Shown: positions 1-8,425 of the stretch, piece by piece
How the letters are laid out: every line of letters begins with the position of its first letter
Position numbering within the stretch: the stretch's first letter is position 1
NCBI GenBank assembly: GCA_020049615.1
Contig: JAIFKN010000138.1
Location: forward strand, 1 to 13,940
Source: a bacterium
Lineage (GTDB): Bacteria; Planctomycetota; UBA11346
Direction of reading: 5' to 3'
Length of the DNA stretch: 13,940 nucleotides
Notes under the pieces: model-generated
Told to the model about the DNA's origin: nothing
What the model saw: the letters and a program-made list of their open reading frames with translations, nothing else
The model's database searches: none
Translations under genes and position numbers: made by a program

Positions 1-612
1 GGCGTCGATGGCGGCCTGGATCCCGGCGGTCGCGTCGCGTCCGGAGTCGGGTCGGACGCCATGGTCGACCGCCCGCACGACGCGGTCGGGTACCTCCCCG
101 CCGCCGCCGTCGGCCAGTTCGCCGCACCTGGTCCAGTCGCCGAGCAGGCCGGCGCCGTGGTGGCGCCGCCAATCGTCAAGGATGCGTGGTTCGGCGTCCG
201 GCAGGGCACCGGTGACGGTGTACGGCGGATCCACGCGCACCTCGGCCTGGCCGGCGAGCGCGACGGCCGGCGAGCGCAGCGGGGTGTAGCTGCCGGTGAA
301 GGAGCCGGTCCAGCCGCCGCCCGCGCGGTGCAGGACGACCCGCCAGGCCGCCGTGCCGCCGGGCACCCAGGGGTCGGGGAGGATGTCCGCGCGCAGGTCC
401 AGCTCCAGGCTGCCGGCGGTCTCGCTGACGACGACCCAGCGGACGGGATGCACCTGGGCGTTGAAGCGCTCGCCGACGCCATCGGCCTGCGGCTCCCACG
501 TGCCGCCTTCGCGGATGGCGGTGATGCGCAGGTCGCGGCCCTCGCCGCCGTGCTGCAACGCGCCGCGGAGGGTCAGGGTCAGGACGCAGCGCGGCGGCAG
601 GTCGGGGCTCAT
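1..612 (-). CDS. Partial parallel beta-helix (pectate-lyase-superfamily-like) protein, N-terminal 204 residues
   Basis: This reading frame is open from an ATG at 612-610 to the left edge and continues outside the window. The first ~175 residues form a beta-rich accessory domain I do not recognise (sequence such as HPVRWVVVSETAGSLELDL and DILPDPWVPGGTAAWRVVL). The last 27 residues (about 178-204), with VDHGVRPDSGRDATAGIQ followed by AAIDA, match the consensus that opens right-handed parallel beta-helix enzymes (the 'V.DFGA.GDG.TDDT.AIQ.AID' motif of pectate lyases and GH28-like proteins). The catalytic part is therefore off the edge. There is no signal peptide. The ATG lies one base after the TGA of the upstream giant gene and has no clear Shine-Dalgarno, so translation is probably coupled. 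A carbohydrate-active role fits the neighbours; lyase versus hydrolase cannot be decided. Confidence 0.78.
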   Translation of the reverse strand, partial: MSPDLPPRCVLTLTLRGALQHGGEGRDLRITAIREGGTWEPQADGVGERFNAQVHPVRWVVVSETAGSLELDLRADILPDPWVPGGTAAWRVVLHRAGGGWTGSFTGSYTPLRSPAVALAGQAEVRVDPPYTVTGALPDAEPRILDDWRRHHGAGLLGDWTRCGELADGGGGEVPDRVVRAVDHGVRPDSGRDATAGIQAAIDA

Positions 613-613
613 G

Positions 614-3259
614 TCAGGGCAGCTGCACGGTCCACTGGACCTTGCCGGTGACGGGATCGATCCGCGCCAGGCTGCCGCGCGAGCCGCCGGCGTAGAGGGC
701 GGTAACCGCCCCGCCGGCGTCGCTGACGGCGGCCAGGCGCGAACCGCCGATGACCGGCGCCCGCCATAGCTCGGTGCCGTCGGCCGCGCGCACCGCGCGC
801 ACCGTGCCGTCCCACAAGCCGACGTAGAGCGTCTCCAGCCTGGCGTCGCACTTCAGGTCGCTGATCATCGCCGGCAGCTCGAAGCGGCGTTCAATGCGCA
901 GCGCCACGGCGGCATCGAGGGCCGCCTTGTCCTCCTCGTAGAGGCGCCGGTCGATGCGCTCGATGATCGGCTTGAACCATTCCGGGCCGCGCTTGCGGCC
1001 AGCGCGCCGCTCGCCCTCGAGGCGCCCCATCTGCGCCACCAGTTCACCCCGGAGGTCTCCGGGAACGGCGGCGATCTCTCGACCGAAGCCGTCCATCCAG
1101 GCCTTGTCGGCGAAGCTGGCATGTGCCTTGCGATCGTTGATCACATCCCGGATCCGCGCCATCAACGTGGTGTTGCCGTCAGCCAGTTCGGTGGCCTTGG
1201 CACGTATAGCCGGGCTGCCGATGACGATGCGGACGAGGAAGGCGGCGCGGGACTGCGGCGCGAACAGGAGCGCCTTCTCGGCGTCGCGGCTGGGCAGCAG
1301 GGTCGGCGGGATCATCGAGCCCGGGTCGAGTTCCGGCGGCAGGTCGCGTGGCTCGAAGCGGCGCAGCAGGCCGCCCTTGTCATCGAACAGGGCGAACATC
1401 GCGTCGCGGGTGCCGGCCGCGCTCCACGCTCCGCCAGGACCGACCGCGCTGTAGAGGTGCCACATGCCGAGGTCGAGGACGGCCGGTAGGACCACCGGCT
1501 TGCCAGTCGCGGCGTCGGTAGGTATCTCGTCGTCGTCGCCCTTCCACGTGTGCGGCTGGCGGTCGGTGGCGGGATCGGTGACGGTCTGCTGCGGCGCGCG
1601 GCCAGGGGCCCACACGGCGTCGCCGGTCGCGGCATCGACCAGGGAGGCGCTGGTGGTGCGTGTCCATCTGGTCGTACCGGTGGCGGATTCGACCAGGCGG
1701 AGGTCGCTGCGCAGGATCTTGACCTTGGACGTCACCTTGACGTCCTCGGTCTTGCCGCGGTCGTAGCGCTTGCCGGCTGCATCCCACACCCGGCGCTTGA
1801 CCGTGAACGTCACCGTGCGCTCGCCTTCCACGACCCGCGGGGCGATCAGCGCCAGCTTGCCGTCGGCCGAGAACCCGACCTCCGGCATGGGCGAGCCGCG
1901 GGGGGCATCCGGCGATACCGCGCCGGCGATGCGCCAGCGCTCCTTGCCGGTGGCCGGATCGAAGCCGACCATGGCGCCGTCGATCGGGGCGATGGCGATG
2001 CTCTTGTCCGGACTGACGCCGAGGTGGCGGTCGGAATCCTTGAAGGTGTCCCACTCGAACGGGTTGTCCCTGCAGACCACCGGCGTCGGCTTGACCGTCA
2101 AGGTGCCTTTGCCCGGCTGGTAGGCGGCGAGCCGCCCCATCAGGCTGTAGCCGGCCCAGGCGGTGCCGCCATCAAGGCTGATGCCGACGTCGCGCGGGGC
2201 GACCTCGGCGCCGCCGCCCCAGGCGCCACGCAGGGTGCCGTCGGCCGCGACCAGCACGGTCGGACTGGCCCAGGACTTGGTGCCGGCGACGACGCCGGCC
2301 GGACCGGCATCGATGGCGATGACCGCCTGGCCGAGGCTGGCCGCGAGTCCGGGCCAGCCCGCCTTGGCGGCGCTCTCAGTGCCGGAGGCGGTCGGAGCGG
2401 CGGGGATGCTGCGGCGCTTGGCCAGCTCGACCTCGGACGGCAGCCAGGCGAAGCGCACCGCTTCGCGGGCGGTGTAGGTCGCGTCTGCGGCCGGTGCCGT
2501 CTTGGCGATGGCGCCGAGTTCGGCGATGGCGGCGGCGAGGCCGGCGTCATCGCTGGCCGCCAGCACGGCGGAATCGAGCAGGGGGTCGAAGGCGCGCGGC
2601 TGGTAGGCGATGGTGGCGCGACCAGGACCGGCGTTGTCGCGACCCAGGCTGCGGCCCGCGACCCACGCGCGCTCCAGTTCTGCCAGCACCGGGCTGGTGG
2701 CCGGATCGCCGACCAGCAGCACCGGCTGGGCGATGGCGATATCAGGCACGGTCGAGCCCTGGCGGTAGCGTGCCATGCCGCCCTCCCAGGGGTGTGCGGA
2801 GAGCTGGCTGGTGGCGAGCTGGTCGGTTCCGGTGACGGTGGTCTTGATCCCGGCGGCCTGCAGGGCCTGGGCCACGCGTTCGGCCCAACCGCGGTCGCGG
2901 GCGGCCTGGGCGTTGGGCACGGCGAGGCTGCGCTTGCCGTCCTTGAACGACAGCTCGCCGGCGTCCCACGCCACCACCAGGCCTGGGCTGCGCAGCACGG
3001 CATGGATCCGGTCGCCGCGGTGCACGGTGACTGCACCAGATGGCTTGGCCGCCGCGACGTTTGGTGCCGTCACGGCGATGGCGCTTTCGGCGACGAAGCC
3101 GGCGATCATATCGGTGACGCGGTAGATCAGCCGTTGCGTCCCGATCGGCGCATGCAGCACCGGCAGCGATCCGTCGACGGGCAGGGCGCGGTCCTGCGTG
3201 GCCAGCACGGCGCCATCGGCGCCGAGCACCTCGATGCGCACGGCGCCGAGAAGGTTCAT
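614..3259 (-). CDS. 3' part of frameshifted giant secreted protein: Ig-like segment plus PQQ-like beta-propeller
   Basis: This is an 881-residue ORF from the internal ATG at 3259, but the same frame is convincingly coding further upstream to about 3421 (GRLVFDADFAAVEGR, then FVVLPEAIAG). It is therefore the continuation of the ORF at 3256-6423 and not an independent gene; it has no signal peptide or good ribosome site of its own. Residues 1-65 look Ig-like. Residues ~95-255 are an alpha/beta segment (VLLVGDPATSPVLAELERAW). From ~310 to the end lie PQQ/WD-like propeller blades with signatures FDPATGKERWRI, ATGTTRW, ATGDAVW, DGTELWRAP and PVTGKVQW. A charged, helix-predicted insertion (~684-792) interrupts the blades. 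The last blade ends at the stop, so the propeller is closed. The likely role is carbohydrate binding or scaffolding outside the cytoplasm; no enzyme function can be assigned to this part. Confidence 0.75.
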   Translation of the reverse strand: MNLLGAVRIEVLGADGAVLATQDRALPVDGSLPVLHAPIGTQRLIYRVTDMIAGFVAESAIAVTAPNVAAAKPSGAVTVHRGDRIHAVLRSPGLVVAWDAGELSFKDGKRSLAVPNAQAARDRGWAERVAQALQAAGIKTTVTGTDQLATSQLSAHPWEGGMARYRQGSTVPDIAIAQPVLLVGDPATSPVLAELERAWVAGRSLGRDNAGPGRATIAYQPRAFDPLLDSAVLAASDDAGLAAAIAELGAIAKTAPAADATYTAREAVRFAWLPSEVELAKRRSIPAAPTASGTESAAKAGWPGLAASLGQAVIAIDAGPAGVVAGTKSWASPTVLVAADGTLRGAWGGGAEVAPRDVGISLDGGTAWAGYSLMGRLAAYQPGKGTLTVKPTPVVCRDNPFEWDTFKDSDRHLGVSPDKSIAIAPIDGAMVGFDPATGKERWRIAGAVSPDAPRGSPMPEVGFSADGKLALIAPRVVEGERTVTFTVKRRVWDAAGKRYDRGKTEDVKVTSKVKILRSDLRLVESATGTTRWTRTTSASLVDAATGDAVWAPGRAPQQTVTDPATDRQPHTWKGDDDEIPTDAATGKPVVLPAVLDLGMWHLYSAVGPGGAWSAAGTRDAMFALFDDKGGLLRRFEPRDLPPELDPGSMIPPTLLPSRDAEKALLFAPQSRAAFLVRIVIGSPAIRAKATELADGNTTLMARIRDVINDRKAHASFADKAWMDGFGREIAAVPGDLRGELVAQMGRLEGERRAGRKRGPEWFKPIIERIDRRLYEEDKAALDAAVALRIERRFELPAMISDLKCDARLETLYVGLWDGTVRAVRAADGTELWRAPVIGGSRLAAVSDAGGAVTALYAGGSRGSLARIDPVTGKVQWTVQLP

Positions 3260-6200
3260 CGGCTTGCCGGCTGCCGAGCGCAGGACGAAGCGGGCGACGA
3301 TCGGCGCGCCAGCCGCGACCGACGCCGGCGCGGTGAGCGCGGCGCCGGCGATGGCCTCGGGCAGGACGACGAAGACGCGGCCCTCGACGGCGGCGAAGTC
3401 GGCGTCGAAGACGAGGCGGCCGGCTTGGCCGTCAGCACGTCATAGACCGCGCCGGCTCCGGCCAGCTTCAACGCCAGGCGCGCCTTCACCGGCTTGACGC
3501 TGGAATTGAAGAAGCCCTGCGGCACGCGCTGGGTGTAGAGGTCGGCCTCGTCAGGCAGGGTCCAGTTGCTGGCGAAAACCCACCAGCCCTCGCCGCCGCC
3601 CTTCGGCCTGGTCACGTCGACGAAGACCTCCGGCTTGTCCTTGCGCACGATCGGCTCGCGTACCGCGGCGAAGGCCTTGGCCAGGGCCGGATGCTGGGCC
3701 AGGGCCGAGCCGCGGTACTTCGCCCACTCGTGGTGGCCGGTCCAGTGGCTGCCCTTCCACTCGGTCGGCTTGCCGTCCGGGCCGAGGTGGGTGAACAGCA
3801 GGTTGACGTCGATGGGCGCCGCGCTGACGCCATCCTTGAGGAAGCCCCAGAGGGTTTCGCGGGTGAGCTTGGCCCACTGCTCGGGCGTCGCCGTCCACAG
3901 CGTGGTCATGCGCGGCGAGCCGTCCTTCTGGAACATCGGCTGGCCCTGGTCATCGACCCGCTGCTCCTTGCGGCTGGCGATGCCGTACCTGCCATAGACC
4001 GCGGCATCGTGGTAGTAGTCGGGCGCCTGGCTGGCGACGACCTTGCCGCCGGCGGCGACGTAGGCCTGGAAGGCCTTCTGCTCGAACGGGTAGAGCGTGT
4101 CGGGGCCGAGTGCCGCGGCATAGACCACCGGATAGCGGCCCAGCCCTTCGGGCTTGTCGAGGTCGCCGTGCGAGACCATGTGGATCTGCCAGCCGCTCAT
4201 CAGCCCGGCGAGCATGGCGACGTAGGAGCCGCGGGTGGTGGCATGGCCCCACGGGCCGCCGACCGGCGGGACGTAGAGGCCGACCTCGCGCACCGGCTCC
4301 AGGCGCGGCACCACGTCGCTGTAGGCGGCGTGGAAGCCGGCGACGGCGGCGAGGCGCTCGTTGCTGGCGTAGGTGGTCTGGTCGGCGCCGATATGCGACC
4401 AGGTCATGTTGCCGGTCTGGTCGAAGTAGGTCTGGATGCCGCGGCCCATCCAGAACACCGTGTCGCGCATGAAGCGGGCCGGCGAGCCCATCTGCTTCCA
4501 CAGGCCGCACTGGTACACTGGCAGGCCGCGGTCGACCAGCGACTGGGCGTAGAACGTGGGCAGGAAGTAGGGCTTGGGCACGCCGTCGAGGTTCCACTCC
4601 GACACCGAGTAGGCGCTGGCCCCGTCGGCGAGGTAGGCGGGGTCGATGTTGGGGGTGCGGAAGCCGGTCCAGGCGTGCGGGGCGACGCTGTGGTTCATCG
4701 TCCCGAGGTTGTGGATGGTGAATACCGCCGGCAGTTCGCTTTCGACGGTCCTGGTGATCGCGCCATAGCACCGCTCGACGCCACGCAGGACCTGGCTGGC
4801 GTAGCGGTAGGCGGCGTCGCGGCCGGCGGTCGCCGTGGTCCCGGCATCCAGCGTGGGCAGCGGCTCGCGCCGCGGCGGTTCGGGCGCCGGCGAGATGCCG
4901 GCGGCGGCGAAGCAGGCCTGCCACAGGGCGAGCTGCTCCTTGTCCGTGGGACAGCTTTCCTCCAGCCAGTCCTTGCCGCCACCGGCCGCAGCCTGCTTGG
5001 CCTTCCACACCGCCTCGAACGCCTCGCGCGCCTTGCCGTCCTTCTTCTTGAGGGCCTCGCGCGCCTCAGCCGACCAGTCGTCCCAATCGAAGGACAGGGC
5101 GATCGGCTTCTGGGTGGCGCTGATCCCAGCGGCCTTGGCCGCCTCGCGCCAGTTGGTCTCGCGCGTCGCCGCCAGCTGGGCCGCGGACAGCTCGGCGCCG
5201 CCGGCCCAGTCCATGTGGCCGTAGGCATCGGTATAGGCGGCCACGAAGCTGGGCAGGGTCGCGGCGCCGAGCGCTCCGGCGAGGTACTTGCGCGCCAGCA
5301 CCGCCTGCTGCCGGGCATCGACCGTCGGCAACGGCATGTAGACCTCGGCCTTGTAGTCCTCGCCGTAGCCCATGAACACGCCCAGGGCGACGCCTTCGGC
5401 CATCAGCTTCTGGTAGTAGGCATGGGTCAGGGATGGACGGTACTCGGCCGCCACCGGTGGGAGGTCGGCAGCACTGCTGTCCGGCAGGGTCTGGTCGGGA
5501 CCGGCGATGGGCCAGCTGTTGGCGAAGAAGTTGACCCACAGGTTGGCCTGGTGGATCGGTCGCAGCACGCTGTCGGCATGGCCGCCGTAACGCCAGTCAG
5601 CCAGCTTCTCGGGCAGGGCAGCCGTGCCGTCGAAGCCCGGGTCGTTGCCGGTCGGCATCGTGTGGGCCCAGCGACCACCGCCGGCCGGCCGCTGCGCCGC
5701 GACCAGGCGCACCCGCATGCGGTCGAGGACCTTGCCGTCGAGGCTGGCGGTCAGCTCGTGGTCGCCGGCCGGCAGGCCGGCGCTCACCGCGGACTCGACG
5801 TCGAAGGCGAGGGTCTGTTCGGTTCCGGCCGCGGCGTTCAGCTTGCCCTCGGCCAGCACCGGCCCGCCGGCCAGGCTGATCGTCGCCGTACCGGCCACGG
5901 CCTTGGCGCCGCGGGCCGAGAGGAACAGGCGGAGGCGCTCCCCGGGCGAGAAGACGCAACGGCCGCGCTCGGCATGCACGCGCAGGAACGGCCCGCCGGC
6001 GTCGGCGCCGCGCACCACCACCGGCACGCGGTCGAGGAAGCGTCCGAGCTTCTCGCCGGTGGCGGCGGTGGCGACATCGAGCAGCCGGCCGTCGTCATCG
6101 GCGATGGTGGTGACCAGCAGGTACCAGCCGGTGCCCAGGTCCTTCGGCAGCTCGACGGTGAAGCTGTCAGGTCCGGCGCGCTTCGCTGGCAGCGGGCGGC

Positions 6201-6423
6201 AGGGGCCTTCGAAGAGGTTCCAGCGCCACGGGATCAGGTGGAAGGCAGCTTCGCGGCCGGCGATCATGCCTGGCTTGGCATTCGTTCCGGCCATGGCAGC
6301 GAGCTTCACCGTCGCCGGGGCGCCGGCGCGCAGTCCGGCGCAGGTGACGGTCAGATCGGCATCCCACTTGTCCGCCGCGGCGACCAGGGTGGCGAGCAGC
6401 AGGCAGCAGGACGTACGCAGCAT
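3256..6423 (-). CDS. 5' part of frameshifted giant secreted protein: glycoside-hydrolase-like TIM barrel
   Basis: The start ATG at 6423 has GGAG five bases upstream and encodes a short export signal (MLRTSCCLLLATLVAAA). Residues ~20-245 are beta-rich accessory domains. Residues ~250-700 look like a (beta/alpha)8 glycoside hydrolase: NLWVNFFANSWPIAGPD, AAYTDAYGHMDWAGG, PIALSFDWDDWSAE, AYSVSEWNLDG, QTYFDQTGNMTWSH. Residues ~712-800 (EVGLYVPPVGGPWGH, YPVVYAAALGPDTL, YVAAGGKVV) resemble the amidotransferase-like trimerisation domain that follows the barrel in GH42 beta-galactosidases. I cannot assign a family; E609 and D398 are only candidate catalytic residues. Coding sense is lost after K1000 (AVYDVLTAK): the last ~55 residues, rich in Ser, Pro and Arg, are out-of-frame readthrough. 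Restoring one base gives a ~1,936-residue protein ending at 614. It lies 12 bases downstream of the GH42 gene, in the same operon. Confidence 0.78.
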   Translation of the reverse strand: MLRTSCCLLLATLVAAADKWDADLTVTCAGLRAGAPATVKLAAMAGTNAKPGMIAGREAAFHLIPWRWNLFEGPCRPLPAKRAGPDSFTVELPKDLGTGWYLLVTTIADDDGRLLDVATAATGEKLGRFLDRVPVVVRGADAGGPFLRVHAERGRCVFSPGERLRLFLSARGAKAVAGTATISLAGGPVLAEGKLNAAAGTEQTLAFDVESAVSAGLPAGDHELTASLDGKVLDRMRVRLVAAQRPAGGGRWAHTMPTGNDPGFDGTAALPEKLADWRYGGHADSVLRPIHQANLWVNFFANSWPIAGPDQTLPDSSAADLPPVAAEYRPSLTHAYYQKLMAEGVALGVFMGYGEDYKAEVYMPLPTVDARQQAVLARKYLAGALGAATLPSFVAAYTDAYGHMDWAGGAELSAAQLAATRETNWREAAKAAGISATQKPIALSFDWDDWSAEAREALKKKDGKAREAFEAVWKAKQAAAGGGKDWLEESCPTDKEQLALWQACFAAAGISPAPEPPRREPLPTLDAGTTATAGRDAAYRYASQVLRGVERCYGAITRTVESELPAVFTIHNLGTMNHSVAPHAWTGFRTPNIDPAYLADGASAYSVSEWNLDGVPKPYFLPTFYAQSLVDRGLPVYQCGLWKQMGSPARFMRDTVFWMGRGIQTYFDQTGNMTWSHIGADQTTYASNERLAAVAGFHAAYSDVVPRLEPVREVGLYVPPVGGPWGHATTRGSYVAMLAGLMSGWQIHMVSHGDLDKPEGLGRYPVVYAAALGPDTLYPFEQKAFQAYVAAGGKVVASQAPDYYHDAAVYGRYGIASRKEQRVDDQGQPMFQKDGSPRMTTLWTATPEQWAKLTRETLWGFLKDGVSAAPIDVNLLFTHLGPDGKPTEWKGSHWTGHHEWAKYRGSALAQHPALAKAFAAVREPIVRKDKPEVFVDVTRPKGGGEGWWVFASNWTLPDEADLYTQRVPQGFFNSSVKPVKARLALKLAGAGAVYDVLTAKPAASSSTPTSPPSRAASSSSCPRPSPAPRSPRRRRSRLARRSSPASSCARQPASR
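3419..3426 (-). other. Frameshift joining the two halves of the giant gene
   Basis: On the minus strand the 5' frame is good up to codon AAG at 3426-3424 (K1000), followed by CC. The other frame is good from GGC at 3421 onward (G-R-L-V-F-D). Adding a single base after CC gives AVYDVLTAKP followed by GRLVFDADF, a natural sentence for the end of a GH beta-sandwich domain. The loss is therefore one base (or 1 mod 3) near 3421-3422. The local sequence is CCGGCCGCC, with no long homopolymer. It could be a true mutation or a sequencing/consensus error. Confidence 0.85.
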
Positions 6424-6435
6424 GGTGGCTCCGGT

Positions 6436-8415
6436 TCAGCGGCTGATGACGTGGACGGCGACGGGGTCGAGCAGGAGTTCGGCCGGCATGGCCCGGCCGC
6501 TGAGCAGGTCGGTGCCGCCGGCGGGCAGGCACACGCTGCGCGGCTGCTCGGAGCGGTTGACCACCACCCAGCCGGCGTCGCCGCGCGGTGCGACGATGAC
6601 CTCGGCGTCGCCCTCGGCCTCGGGCTGCAGCCCGGCGGCTGCGCACAGGCGTTCGAAGAAGGGCAGCCAGGCCTGTCCATCGAATTGGGCGCCGAGGGTG
6701 ATGACCTCGCCGGCGCCGCAACGGTGCGCGACGATGGCGGCGCTGCCCGCGCCGTAGCCGCCGCGGTCGTGGTCGTAGGTCCAGGTCGCCAGGGTCTCCG
6801 TCCCCGGCCGGGGGGCGAAGCCCCGGGCCAGCCCGTGGGCGCGCAGGGCCTGGCCCTCGCGGCCGACGGCGGCGACGCGGTCGGCGACGGCATGGAGTGG
6901 GAACTGCCAGGCGACATCGGCGCCGATGAGGTCTTCGAGGCCGCCGAGTTCGTGGTCGGTGAACTGGGTGAACTCACCGGTGCGGTAGCCGGTGAGCGGG
7001 CCGACCAGCAGGCGGCCACCGGCCTCGACCCAGACGCGCAGGCGGCGGCGCAGGTCGTCGGGCAGCTGCGGCAGCAGCGGCAGGACCAGGACGCGATAGC
7101 GTCCGAGGTCGGCGTCGGTGCCGACCAGGTCGCGCCACCAGTGGCGGGCGACCAGCGGCAGGTGCCAGTCGTCGCGCAGCCGGGTCTCGTAGCGGAAGCC
7201 GTCGAAGGCCCAGGACGCCTGGTTAGCGGCGACCAGGCCGATCTGCGCCTGGCGTGGCGGATGCGCCTCCAGCCAGGGCGAGACGCGGGCCAGTTCGGCG
7301 GAGAGCGCCGCCACCGCGTCGCAGTTGGGCGCCGGTCGGCCCGTCGCCGTGGTCAGCACGCCGTGCTGCATCTCCTGGCCGGCCCAGTGCGCCCGCCATT
7401 GCCACCACATCACCAGTGAACCGCCGAGCGCGTAGCCGATCCAGGCGAAGGCGCGCATGCCGGCGGCGTCATGGTGCAGGTTCCAGATCCGTCCGGTAGC
7501 CGACCAATTGGGTGCCGACTCCAGCACCCAGTAGGGCGTCGGCTTCTCGGCGCGCATGCGGTCGTATTTCCACATCTGGTAGTGGTAGTGGTCGAGATCG
7601 GCGTAGAGCGACGAACCTACCCGGTCGAGCAGGTGGTTGTGGCGGAACCAGTCCATGCCACCGAGGCCGCCAGCCATGTTGCTGGTGATCGGCCGGGACG
7701 AGTGCCGACGGATCGCCGCGCGCTGCACGGCGATGTACTCCGACCAGCCTTCGTTCTGGAAATCAGCGATGGCCATGATGAGCGAGGGGTGGTGGCGTTC
7801 GGGGATCTCGATCGAACCGACCGCCGCCTCGACCAGCGGTACCTGGGCGAAGCGGTCGTAGGCCTGCGACCAGAACTCCAGGCCCCAGTCGCGATTCAGG
7901 GCTTCGATGGTGCCGTGGCGACGTTCCAGCCAGGTGTGGAACAGCGCCCGGGTTTCCGGTCCGTAGTCGGAACCGGACATCTCGTTGTCGATCTGCCAAC
8001 TGTGCAGCGCGGGGTGGCCGCTGAAGGCCTCGGCGAAGCGCGCGACGATGCCGGCGCACAGTTCGCGGTAGCGTCGGCTGTGGTGGTTGAAGTGCTTGCG
8101 TCGGCCGTGCGCTTCACGCCGGCCGTGGGCGTCGATGCCGAGGACCTCCTGATAGGTGGTGGTCAGCCAGGCGGGGGGGGCGGCGGTCGGCGTGCCGACC
8201 ATGACCTGCAGGCCGTGGCGGTGGCACAGGTCCATGACGCGCAGGGCCCAGGACAGGTCGACCTGCCCCTCGACCGGCTCGCAACGGTGCCAGGCGAATT
8301 CGAACAGGCGCACCACCGTCAGGCCCATGGCGGCCATGCGGCGGACGTCGGATTCCCACTGGTCCTCCGGCCACATCTCCGGGTACCAGGACACGCCGAG
8401 TCGCAGGGTTTCCAT
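6436..8415 (-). CDS. GH42 beta-galactosidase, cytoplasmic
   Basis: This is a 659-residue protein of usual GH42 length, which hydrolyses terminal beta-D-galactosides (some members take alpha-L-arabinopyranosides). The start opens with the family signature LGVSWYPEMWPEDQWESD. The TIM barrel covers ~1-380. The acid/base is E145 in SWQIDNEMSG, and the nucleophile is E299 in YWVLESAPNWS, matching the GH42 'E..P...NW' motif. APPAWLTTTYQEVLGID is also typical. The trimerisation domain (~385-590; RYRVLVLPLLPQLPDD, VEAGGRLLVGPLTGYRTGEF) and a small C-terminal beta domain follow. I chose the ATG at 8415 because the open frame upstream to 8460 would overlap the preceding GH28 gene and adds non-family sequence; AGGGTGG sits five bases before this ATG. 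It has no signal peptide, so it should act on imported galacto-oligosaccharides. It starts 10 bases after the GH28 stop. All catalytic parts are intact. Confidence 0.93.
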   Translation of the reverse strand: METLRLGVSWYPEMWPEDQWESDVRRMAAMGLTVVRLFEFAWHRCEPVEGQVDLSWALRVMDLCHRHGLQVMVGTPTAAPPAWLTTTYQEVLGIDAHGRREAHGRRKHFNHHSRRYRELCAGIVARFAEAFSGHPALHSWQIDNEMSGSDYGPETRALFHTWLERRHGTIEALNRDWGLEFWSQAYDRFAQVPLVEAAVGSIEIPERHHPSLIMAIADFQNEGWSEYIAVQRAAIRRHSSRPITSNMAGGLGGMDWFRHNHLLDRVGSSLYADLDHYHYQMWKYDRMRAEKPTPYWVLESAPNWSATGRIWNLHHDAAGMRAFAWIGYALGGSLVMWWQWRAHWAGQEMQHGVLTTATGRPAPNCDAVAALSAELARVSPWLEAHPPRQAQIGLVAANQASWAFDGFRYETRLRDDWHLPLVARHWWRDLVGTDADLGRYRVLVLPLLPQLPDDLRRRLRVWVEAGGRLLVGPLTGYRTGEFTQFTDHELGGLEDLIGADVAWQFPLHAVADRVAAVGREGQALRAHGLARGFAPRPGTETLATWTYDHDRGGYGAGSAAIVAHRCGAGEVITLGAQFDGQAWLPFFERLCAAAGLQPEAEGDAEVIVAPRGDAGWVVVNRSEQPRSVCLPAGGTDLLSGRAMPAELLLDPVAVHVISR

Positions 8416-8425
8416 GACGGCCACC

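Noticed and set aside
1550..3445. 631-residue open frame on the plus strand
   Set aside because: It is antisense to the propeller half of the giant gene and shows no conserved motif.
3691..7419. 1,242-residue open frame on the plus strand
   Set aside because: It lies antisense to the giant gene and GH42, both supported by motifs. Its composition (Gly, Ala, Arg, Asp, Val, Gln runs) is the usual mirror of GC-rich codons, with no recognisable domain.
8173..8180. Run of eight G as a possible frameshift in GH42
   Set aside because: The frame is correct through it: it encodes the conserved APPAWL motif and the protein is full length on both sides.
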